DNA from: an archaeon
GTDB taxonomy: Archaea > Hydrothermarchaeota > Hydrothermarchaeia > JALTZZ01 > JALUTC01
Assembly: GCA_027051265.1 (NCBI GenBank)
Contig: JALTZH010000155.1
Span: forward strand, 1-9,853
Length of the DNA: 9,853 bases
Reading direction: 5' to 3'
Positions 1-5,424 of the stretch are shown here, piece after piece. The notes under the pieces were generated by a model. The model was not told the origin of the DNA and searched no databases. It was given only the letters and a program-made list of their open reading frames with translations. Every line of letters begins with the position of its first letter. Position 1 is the first letter of the stretch. The position numbers and the translations under genes are program-made.

Positions 1-673
1 TATCATCATCAACGTATATTTCGTTTGTTGTTAACAATACAACGGCATCATTTGTACTTGTATCGTTATCAATTGCGATTAGATTTAACGTTCTGTTGAT
101 TGAATCAACGAATATCTCTTTTAACTTTTCGTTCCTAATGTTTGTTATTATAAAACAAAGCATTGTTGCTTCAGATAGATGTGGATTTATCATGCCTGAA
201 CCTTTTGCTATTACTATTAAGATGGCATCCTTAAACCTTTCAACAACAATCTTTACCTTCTTGTCTGTAGTCCTAATAGCGTTTGCAAAGGATAAGTAAT
301 CGTCATATTTATCTCCGAGATTTATTTTTTCAACAAGATTTTGGATTTTTTTGAGATCAATTCTTTTTCCAATTATTCCAGTAGAAAATATCATAAGTTT
401 TTTTGGATCGATATTAAACTTAGAAGCAACGAGATTGCATATCTCTTCCGCATCTCTATATCCATCTGGAACAAAACAATTAGCATTTCCAGAATTCACT
501 ACTATGCCACGTATTTTATTGTTTCTATAAACATCTAACGAATATTTCAACGATTCAGAGATTATTTTATTCTTTGTGATCATCATATGTACAACTAAGT
601 CTTTTTCTGATATTAATACACCTAAACCGTAATTATCTTCTTTGATTCCACCAATAATTATACCTTTTATCAT
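1..673 (-). CDS. argJ: ArgJ glutamate N-acetyltransferase, 5' part (C-terminus lies beyond left edge)
   Basis: ArgJ transfers the acetyl group from N-acetylornithine to glutamate in the cyclic arginine pathway in the cytoplasm. 224 codons are visible out of about 400 usual for the family. Seen motifs are NSGNANCF (residues 60-67), the oxyanion-hole STG of FSTGIIG (97-99), KGSGMINPH (158-166), the self-cleavage site Ala169/Thr170 in SEATMLCF, and IDNDTSTND (201-209). Thr170 should become the N-terminal nucleophile of the beta chain. The layout closely follows methanogen-type ArgJ as I recall it. The N-terminus is about ten residues short: the usual GGVTAP stretch is missing, and an in-frame TAA two codons before the ATG rules out an upstream start. 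Whether the enzyme is bifunctional (also using acetyl-CoA) cannot be judged. The gene is divergent from the permease at 677. Confidence 0.93.
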   Translation of the reverse strand, partial: MIKGIIIGGIKEDNYGLGVLISEKDLVVHMMITKNKIISESLKYSLDVYRNNKIRGIVVNSGNANCFVPDGYRDAEEICNLVASKFNIDPKKLMIFSTGIIGKRIDLKKIQNLVEKINLGDKYDDYLSFANAIRTTDKKVKIVVERFKDAILIVIAKGSGMINPHLSEATMLCFIITNIRNEKLKEIFVDSINRTLNLIAIDNDTSTNDAVVLLTTNEIYVDDD

Positions 674-676
674 AAT

Positions 677-1882
677 ATGTTAAAAATTATAATGTTTCTT
701 ATGAAACTTAGTATTTACTCGATATCTTTAAAAAACATAAGTAGGAATTCTTTAAGAACTGTTATAGTAATTTTATCTGCAATATTCATAACATTTATAA
801 TATCGTTTACATTGATTTCCTCCTCATTAATACAGGGTGCAATAAAAAATATGAACGAGAAATTAGGTGCAGATTTAATTGTTATACCAGAAGGTTCGGA
901 AACAGAAACAAACGAGTTCCTCTTTTTGAATGAGCTGAGAACTTTTTATATGAGTAAAAATATATATGAAAAGTTAAAAAATTATGAAGAAATCGATAAG
1001 ATTACATATCAGATATGGCTTGTAACGTTACCTTCACTTTGTTGTGGTGTTGCAGATATAGAGGTTATTGCAATAGATCCAGAAACGGACTTTATAATAA
1101 AACCTTTTCTTGAAAAAAAGTTAGAATTACTTGAAGGAACTGCATATGCTGGATATGAAGCGTGGTTATCGGTTTTGGGTGGAGTAATTGATACGGCTGT
1201 TCTGTACCAAAAGGAATTTAAGATTATAGATAAGCTTGAGAAAACAGGAACAGGTTTGGATTATGCATTATACATTGGGGTTGATGATTTCAGAAAGATT
1301 GCTGAGGAAAATCCTTATATAGAAGCAAAACCTGATCAGATTTCTGTAATATTTATAAAACTTAAGGAAGATGTTGATGAAAACAAAGTTATTGAAAAGA
1401 TTAAAAACGAATTTCCTAATGTTGAAGTATTGAGAAAAAGTGATTTAGGAGAAAATTTAAAGAAAATAATAAGCAGCATATCTTCCTCGTTACTGATTGT
1501 AGCCTTAATAATATTTCCTCTATCACTTCTGGTTATACTTAACTTAACATTTATAACAATTAACGAAAGGAAGAAAGAAATAGGAATTTTAAAAGCTCTT
1601 GGAGCAAATAATTCTTCTATAATAAAGATACTCTTTATAGAAAATTTCTTCATGGTACTGCCTTCAATTTTAATAGGGTTCTCTCTTGCATTAATTCTAT
1701 CGTTATTTTTAATACACAGCTATTTAAAAGCATATCTACCAATTTTAAGTATAACCCATTTATTGGAAACGTTAATAATTTCATCTCTAAGTATCATGAT
1801 AATAATAATTGTTGCGACGATAATTTCTATAAGAAAAATATTTAAAACTGAAACTTTAACTTTGTTAAAAGAGAAAGAATGA
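677..1882 (+). CDS. FtsX/MacB-fold ABC transporter permease with external Cys-Cys motif
   Basis: An integral membrane permease of 401 residues. Hydrophobic segments lie near residues 28-51, 269-294, 322-347 and 362-385. The first and second are separated by an external domain of about 215 residues, the MacB/FtsX topology. NERKKEIGILKALGA (296-310) is the conserved cytoplasmic loop after helix 2. The external domain contains EKLGADLIVIPEGSE (61-75), an FYM (90-92) and SLCCGVADIEVIAIDPETDF (120-139). I recall the CC followed by IDPxTDF from a subgroup of putative ABC permeases found near iron or Fe-S membrane proteins; that link is from memory. Substrate and direction are unknown, and no ATPase gene lies in the window. 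The Rieske gene overlaps its end by 4 bp, so the two are cotranslated. Start is uncertain: residue 9 (ATG at 701) fits the family N-terminus (KLSIYSISLKNISRNSLRT) equally well. Confidence 0.88.
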   Translation: MLKIIMFLMKLSIYSISLKNISRNSLRTVIVILSAIFITFIISFTLISSSLIQGAIKNMNEKLGADLIVIPEGSETETNEFLFLNELRTFYMSKNIYEKLKNYEEIDKITYQIWLVTLPSLCCGVADIEVIAIDPETDFIIKPFLEKKLELLEGTAYAGYEAWLSVLGGVIDTAVLYQKEFKIIDKLEKTGTGLDYALYIGVDDFRKIAEENPYIEAKPDQISVIFIKLKEDVDENKVIEKIKNEFPNVEVLRKSDLGENLKKIISSISSSLLIVALIIFPLSLLVILNLTFITINERKKEIGILKALGANNSSIIKILFIENFFMVLPSILIGFSLALILSLFLIHSYLKAYLPILSITHLLETLIISSLSIMIIIIVATIISIRKIFKTETLTLLKEKE

Positions 1883-2295
1883 ACAGAAGAAAGTTTCTTG
1901 TAAAAATTGCTAATCTAATTTTTATAATTTTTTCTTTAACACTTTTTTCATCACTTTTCAAAAAGAGAGACATATCGCTTGAAGAATTGAGACAAACAGT
2001 TCAATATAGAATCGAATTAGAAGAGATAAAGAGAAAAAAATTTTTGGTTATATATATTAAAAATGATCCAATCTTATTGGTACAATCTAATGATAAGATA
2101 CAAGCACTTCTGTTACGATGTCCTCATAGAGGATGTACGTTGTATTTAGATAGAGAGAGAAAATTGATATCCTGTCCATGTCACGGTTCTTTATTTGATT
2201 TAGATGGAAAAAGATTAAGAGGACCAGCACCAACCGATTTAAGAAAAATAAATTATAAAATCAAAGATAAATTTTTATACATATACTTTACTTAA
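1879..2295 (+). CDS. Small Rieske 2Fe-2S protein with twin-arginine leader
   Basis: A 138-residue protein with one Rieske domain, expected to carry electrons outside the cytoplasmic membrane. The ligand boxes are CPHRGC (81-86) and CPCHGS (99-104): Cys81, His83, Cys99 and His102 bind the cluster, and Cys86 and Cys101 form the usual disulfide. GPAPTDL (115-121) is the proline loop. The N-terminus NRRKFLVK followed by a hydrophobic stretch (residues 10-26) looks like a Tat signal or signal anchor, which agrees with export of a folded cofactor protein. Its ATG overlaps the permease stop as ATGA. No cytochrome b or oxidase gene accompanies it, so a bc-type complex role is not supported here. Function together with the permease is an inference from coupling. 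Confidence 0.93.
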   Translation: MNRRKFLVKIANLIFIIFSLTLFSSLFKKRDISLEELRQTVQYRIELEEIKRKKFLVIYIKNDPILLVQSNDKIQALLLRCPHRGCTLYLDRERKLISCPCHGSLFDLDGKRLRGPAPTDLRKINYKIKDKFLYIYFT

Positions 2296-2309
2296 TTTCT
2301 AAAATATAC

Positions 2310-2319
2310 TTTTTTAAAA
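2310..2319 (+). promoter_or_regulatory. Possible TATA-like box for the DUF362 gene
   Basis: A T-run joined to an A-run (TTTTTAAAAA) is centred about 22-25 bases before ATG 2336/2339. No ribosome site precedes either ATG. The spacing would give a leaderless transcript, common in archaea. The alternative is read-through from the Rieske gene, which ends at 2295. Confidence 0.3.
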
Positions 2320-2335
2320 AATTCCCATAACAATT

Positions 2336-3424
2336 ATGATGGTATATTTTGTATCCTCAAGAGTTAAAAATTACTTGGAATGGTGGCAACCTGATAAGAG
2401 TTTACTAACAAAACTGGAAAAATTATTCTTTGAGGCTGGTTTTGATAAAATCTTAAAGGGCAAGGTTGGAATAAAACTTCATTTTGGAGAATATGGAAAT
2501 GTTCATTATATAAGACCTGTATTTGTTCATAAAATTGTAGAGATATTAAAAGAACTAGATTTAGAACCAGAATTGATTGAAACATGTGGTCTAGGTGCAA
2601 TAAGTAGAAGAAGTACTGCAAAAAAACATCTTGAAGTTGCAAAAAAACACGGATTCTGTGAGCATTGTCTTGGAGTAAAAATAAATATCATAGATGGAGA
2701 ATATGGTCTAGATTTTATCGAATATAAAGGTACTTATATAGCAAAAGGATTAAAAAACTATGACTCATTACTGATAATGTCTCATGTAAAGGGACATGTA
2801 CAAGCTGGTTTTGGAGGTGCTATAAAAAATATAGGTCTTGGATTGGTTGCAAAACCTAGCAAATATTATGTACATTTTGATGGATATCCAAAGATAAACG
2901 ATGATAAATGTATTAAATGTAACTCTTGTATTAAAAGTTGTCCTGTAAATGCTATTGAAAATTATAAGATAATTGAGAACAAATGTCTGAAATGTAATGT
3001 TTGTGTAGATGTTTGTGAAAAAAAAGCAATTGAAGTAAAACCAGTGGATAACATTACACTCAATAAGAGAATTGTAGAGAACGTAAAGAACGTTCTCGAA
3101 TTTTTTGGAAAGGAACATGTAGTTTATATAAATTTTTTGTTAGATATAATTCCACACTGTGATTGTCATCCGTTTTCTGATATTCCAATAGTTCCAGATA
3201 TTGGTATACTGGCATCTAAAGATATCGTTTCAGTAGATAAAGCGTCAATAGATTTAATAAACAATACCTTTGGCATAATTGGAAGCTCTATAAGTTTATC
3301 GAACATTAAGAAAGGGGAAAAGAAATTTATAAACCCAAATACGAATTATGAGATACAGATTGAATATGCCCATAGAATAAAGCTTGGAAATAAAAATTAC
3401 ACATTAAAGATTTTAGAAGAATGA
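2336..3424 (+). CDS. DUF362 protein with two 4Fe-4S ferredoxin motifs
   Basis: A 362-residue cytoplasmic iron-sulfur protein with no leader or membrane segment. It starts with the DUF362 fold: KVGIKLHFGEYGNVHYIRP (43-61), an IETCGL turn (81-86), and SHVKGHVQAGFGGAIKNIGL (149-168). Two clusters follow: Cys192-x2-Cys195-x2-Cys198-x3-Cys202-Pro and Cys217-x2-Cys220-x2-Cys223-x3-Cys227. The C-terminal DUF362 half has HCDCHPFSDIPIVPDIGILA (274-293), with Cys275 and Cys277 as possible extra ligands. No specific reaction is established for this family, so none is assigned; a redox role follows only from the clusters. It lies 40 bp after the Rieske gene on the same strand and may be cotranscribed with it. 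The second codon (ATG at 2339) is an equally possible start. Confidence 0.93.
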   Translation: MMVYFVSSRVKNYLEWWQPDKSLLTKLEKLFFEAGFDKILKGKVGIKLHFGEYGNVHYIRPVFVHKIVEILKELDLEPELIETCGLGAISRRSTAKKHLEVAKKHGFCEHCLGVKINIIDGEYGLDFIEYKGTYIAKGLKNYDSLLIMSHVKGHVQAGFGGAIKNIGLGLVAKPSKYYVHFDGYPKINDDKCIKCNSCIKSCPVNAIENYKIIENKCLKCNVCVDVCEKKAIEVKPVDNITLNKRIVENVKNVLEFFGKEHVVYINFLLDIIPHCDCHPFSDIPIVPDIGILASKDIVSVDKASIDLINNTFGIIGSSISLSNIKKGEKKFINPNTNYEIQIEYAHRIKLGNKNYTLKILEE

Positions 3425-3719
3425 GATTTACTATATTAAACATTAAATTTTTTAACAGATTTCTGATATCAAGCAAATCGAGATATGATTGAGATTTAAG
3501 ATTTTTTCTCGGATCAGCAAATAAGATGTTTTTTCAATGAGAAATTGGATCGTTAGAACGATTTCTTTATATTTAAGAAAATTTCTTTCACCGAATTACT
3601 TATTAAACCATTTAATTATTTTCTAAATTTTTTCTTGTTCAACTTTTCCCTCTATAAATGATCTTCTCTAACTGTTCATATCTTATCTCATAAAATTTCT
3701 CACATAATTCCTTAACATC

Positions 3720-3779
3720 TTGAATCAGAGGTGATTGCGAAGACGTGACATAGTTTGAGTTCTTTCGTTAATCTTATGA
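3720..3779 (-). repeat. Diverged repeat, copy 1
   Basis: About 60 bases match 5272-5331 at roughly three quarters identity in the same orientation. Read on the minus strand, both encode nearly the same peptide: here LTKELKLCHVFAITSDS followed by a stop two codons later, in the other copy LIKELKLCHVFTITFDS. Better conservation in this frame suggests two old copies of a gene fragment. The peptide is reminiscent of the C-terminal part of PIN-domain toxins, but this is weak. Confidence 0.5.
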
Positions 3780-3836
3780 TAGGTTGAAGATGCGGTAGAT
3801 TAGAGGTTCGTTGACCTTGATATCTTTTATGTCTTG

Positions 3837-3845
3837 CTTTATAAT
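3837..3845 (+). promoter_or_regulatory. TATA-like box before the vapB remnant
   Basis: CTTTATAAT ends 16 bases before ATG 3862, which would place a transcript start at or close to the ATG (leaderless). No ribosome site is present. Confidence 0.35.
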
Positions 3846-3861
3846 GTTTAACAAATTAATA

Positions 3862-4084
3862 ATGAAATCAACAATTACAATAGATAAGGAACTTAGTAGA
3901 GAGCTTGAGATTTTAAAAGGTTCAAAGACTTGGAATGAATTCTTAAAGGAACTTCTTGTTGTATATAAAGAGTATAAAAACAAAGAAACTTAAAAAAGAG
4001 ATAAAAAAACTCTATGAACTTGTTGATATTGAAAAGGTAAAAAAAGGTTTAAAATTAAGAAGATATGATATTATATTGATATGA
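3862..4084 (+). pseudogene. VapB-type antitoxin remnant (frameshifted)
   Basis: The open part (3862-3993, 43 codons) begins KSTITIDKELSRELEILKG and continues KTWNEFLKELL. This is the ribbon-helix-helix N-terminus typical of short archaeal VapB antitoxins that bind DNA and their toxin. It stops at 3993. The missing toxin-binding tail continues in another frame from about 3983 (KKLKKEIKKLYELVDIEKV) to a TGA at 4084, so one indel near the A-rich stretch 3975-3985 broke the gene. The reconstructed tail would have overlapped the toxin start at 4065, as in intact vapBC operons. The 43-residue product might still fold as a DNA-binding dimer; that is not testable here. Confidence 0.7.
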
Positions 4085-4419
4085 ATATCCTATAGAATAT
4101 TTTAAGAAAAGAGAAATTGAAAAACTCATTGGAAATTCTATCTCAATAATCACTTTAATAGAATTTTTAAGAGGAGCTAAAAATCCAAAGATCGTGAAGA
4201 AAATTTTAGAAGAAATTTATGTTATAAATTTTGGATAATGATATCATTATAAAATATGTAGAAATTTATCAGAAACTTAAAAGAAAAGGAGATATCCTTT
4301 CAGATTCTGATTTATTAATAGCTTCTACATCAATAGCTAAAAATCTACCACTATTAACAAAAAACGTAAAACATTTTAAACGATTGATAAAATTTGGTCT
4401 AAAACTTTTTAAATTATAA
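4065..4419 (+). pseudogene. VapC-type PIN-domain toxin remnant (multiple frameshifts)
   Basis: VapC toxins are PIN-fold Mg-dependent RNases. The pieces lie in order but in different frames. ATG 4065 is followed by an in-frame TGA at 4077. YYIDMNIL, the first-Asp motif (usually DTN), is in frame 1 near 4072-4091. IEYFKKREIEKLIGN and IITLIEFLRGAKNPK run from 4092 to 4235. LDNDIIIKYVEIYQKLKRKG and LSDSDLLIAST run from 4231 to 4419. The acidic residues of the PIN active site (D of IDMN, E of LIEFLRG, D of DSDLL) can all be traced. At least three indels or stops separate them, so no active toxin can be made. Homopolymer sequencing error could explain one lesion but hardly all, because 8 kb of neighbouring genes are clean. 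Confidence 0.75.
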
Positions 4420-4539
4420 ACCTTTACAAGCCATATTAAGCGAACGTGCACAGATTAGTTTGAGTAAAGTGGATTAATTTTGATTGGAATTCAAGAATTA
4501 GACATATAAATTTTTAGGAAGAGAATATTAATCACATTC

Positions 4540-4661
4540 TCATACATCTTTGTATATTTCTCTTTTCAACTTGTTTAATAAATACGTTAATCTACTCCTG
4601 ACTTCTCCAATAGCTTTTTCTCACAATGTTCTTTGATACTTTTATCTATCTTATTTACTTG
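4540..4661 (-). pseudogene. Unidentified broken reading frame
   Basis: On the minus strand, 4661-4587 reads IQVNKIDKSIKEHCEKK and ends in a stop. A second frame overlapping it (about 4620-4540) continues with KAIGEVRSRLTYLLNKLK and then REIYKDV before a stop. The charged, helical composition across the frame change looks like one gene split by an indel. I do not recognise the family. Confidence 0.3.
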
Positions 4662-4697
4662 TATTATCTAACTATATACCGGTTTACAAACGTCACT

Positions 4698-4732
4698 AAG
4701 AAAGCCTCACTTTTTAGTATGAGGATGAATCG
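4698..4732 (+). mobile_element. Hairpin resembling an IS200/IS605-family right end
   Basis: AAGCCTCAC, a loop, then TGAGGATGAAT. CCTCA (4705-4709) pairs with TGAGG (4720-4724) across a 10-base loop. Right ends of archaeal IS200/IS605 elements, which are also the 3' scaffold of TnpB guide RNAs, commonly read GAAGCC plus a hairpin plus GAGGAT. No tnpB or Y1 transposase remnant is recognisable upstream, so this could be a solitary end or a chance match. Confidence 0.3.
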
Positions 4733-4831
4733 TGAAACTTTGGAGGAGTAATGGCTTTTAACCACGGTTAAGACATTTAAGCATCCTATTAATGAACTCA
4801 GCTGATTTGTACTAAGGTTATCAGTAGGAAT

Positions 4832-4853
4832 ATTATGCTCATTTTTGCATAAT
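4832..4853. repeat. Perfect 7-bp inverted repeat
   Basis: ATTATGC (4832-4838) and GCATAAT (4847-4853) flank an 8-base T-rich loop, followed by a T5 run at 4856-4860. It may form a hairpin in RNA or be a relic of a mobile-element end. No gene can be linked to it. Confidence 0.35.
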
Positions 4854-5000
4854 TATTTTTACATAACTATACATAAACGTTTCGTATGCTCATAGAGATA
4901 TTGTAGACTATTTGTTTATTTGAGGAATTGGAGTAACTTGATAATTACGAAAAATCTTTTTTTGAAATTTTAAAAAATTTATTTTGTCGCGAAAAAATTT

Positions 5001-5165
5001 GTCTCAATGACGGGATTAAGCCTTGAGAGATCTTGAGCATCCTAAAATGGGTGCCCTCAGTAGTGAGCACAACTGCCTCCTATGATGCACTGATAAATTT
5101 AAATGACGTGCTGAGGAAGAAGCCCGTGCACATATCTAAATTCCTTAAAATTTAGTGCACGAGCA
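5001..5165. other. GC-richer island with consecutive stem-loops: possible structured RNA or foreign gene remnant
   Basis: This stretch is about 45% GC against about 30% around it. On the plus strand four helices follow each other almost without gaps: 5002-5007 with 5023-5028; 5037-5042 with 5049-5054 (one G-U); 5055-5059 plus 5067-5070 with 5108-5116; and a long bulged hairpin 5122-5164. An AT-rich TATA-like tract sits near 4968-4982, in place for a start around 5000. Against an RNA, one plus-strand frame is open from 5027 to a TAG at 5153-5155. It includes KWVPSVVSTTASYDALINL and NDVLRKKPVHISKFLKI, with GTG/CTG/CCC codons unlike the host. That would suggest the tail of a transferred gene, which I cannot identify. 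Confidence 0.4.
5122..5164. repeat. Long bulged inverted repeat
   Basis: CGTGCA (5125-5130) pairs with TGCACG (5156-5161), and CTAAATT (5136-5142) pairs with AATTTAG (5149-5155). The loop is 6 bases and a 5-base bulge (5131-5135) lies on the left arm. GC (5122-5123) with GC (5163-5164) extends the stem past one mismatch, for about 15 bp in all. It is the strongest secondary structure in the gene-free region. Confidence 0.6.
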
Positions 5166-5271
5166 ACCACTTACTTTATCTACACTACTTTATCTTTTGT
5201 CAAAATCATCCACGAGATAATATTTTGCTCTATCTTATAGCATGGCTTTGTTGTAAATTTTTCGATGAAAG

Positions 5272-5331
5272 TTGAGTCAAAGGTTATTGTGAAGACATGG
5301 CAGAGTTTTAGTTCTTTAATTAGATTAATGA
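5272..5331 (-). repeat. Diverged repeat, copy 2
   Basis: Partner of 3720-3779. On the minus strand this copy stays open longer: FFINLIKELKLCHVF then TITFDSTFIEKF, continuing to about 5187 before a stop. It would be the better-preserved fragment of the same unknown, possibly PIN-like, gene. Confidence 0.5.
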
Positions 5332-5372
5332 AGAAGTTTTTCTTAGATTTTTTGTATTAAGCTCTTTTTCGT

Positions 5373-5391
5373 TTTATATATCTTTTATAAA
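5373..5391 (+). promoter_or_regulatory. gyrB promoter (TATA boxes)
   Basis: TTTATATA at 5373-5380 lies about 45-52 bases before the gyrB ATG, giving a start near 5402 and a leader of about 20 bases. A second box, TTTATAAA at 5384-5391, would give a shorter leader. No GGTG-type ribosome site precedes the ATG. Confidence 0.5.
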
Positions 5392-5424
5392 AATAGCAAA
5401 TAAATAAGTTTTTAAATTTTCTAT

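Larger units (their letters stand above)
3425..5424. other. 2-kb region without an intact conserved gene: decayed mobile and toxin-antitoxin material
   Basis: No reading frame with a complete recognisable domain is found on either strand. Identifiable pieces are a frameshifted VapBC locus (3862-4419), a diverged repeat at 3720-3779 and 5272-5331, a hairpin like an IS200/IS605 right end (near 4700-4730), a broken minus-strand frame (4540-4661), a perfect 7-bp hairpin (4832-4853) and a GC-richer island with stem-loops (5001-5165). The first 200 bases (3425-3640) hold only a short inverted repeat at 3549-3562 and nothing else I can support. The genes on either side are intact, so the damage is confined to this stretch. 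Confidence 0.7.

Noticed and set aside
96-538. Two short plus-strand open frames in the left edge region
   Set aside because: They lie antisense to argJ, whose motifs are unmistakable on the minus strand.
2364-3118. Minus-strand open frames of 92 and 116 codons
   Set aside because: They are shadows of the DUF362 gene, with no ribosome site and biased composition.
3549-3562. Short inverted repeat ATCGTT-AG-AACGAT as a terminator for the DUF362 gene
   Set aside because: It lies about 125 bases past the stop, the loop is only 2 bases, and archaea seldom use such hairpins.
5081-5116. C/D-box guide RNA (ATGATG, CTGA, ATGACG, CTGA in a row)
   Set aside because: The C to D' spacing is only about 2 bases, leaving no guide, and the boxes deviate from consensus.
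3425-5424. CRISPR array in the gene-free region
   Set aside because: No regularly spaced direct repeats are present; the only repeat pair is diverged and 1.5 kb apart.
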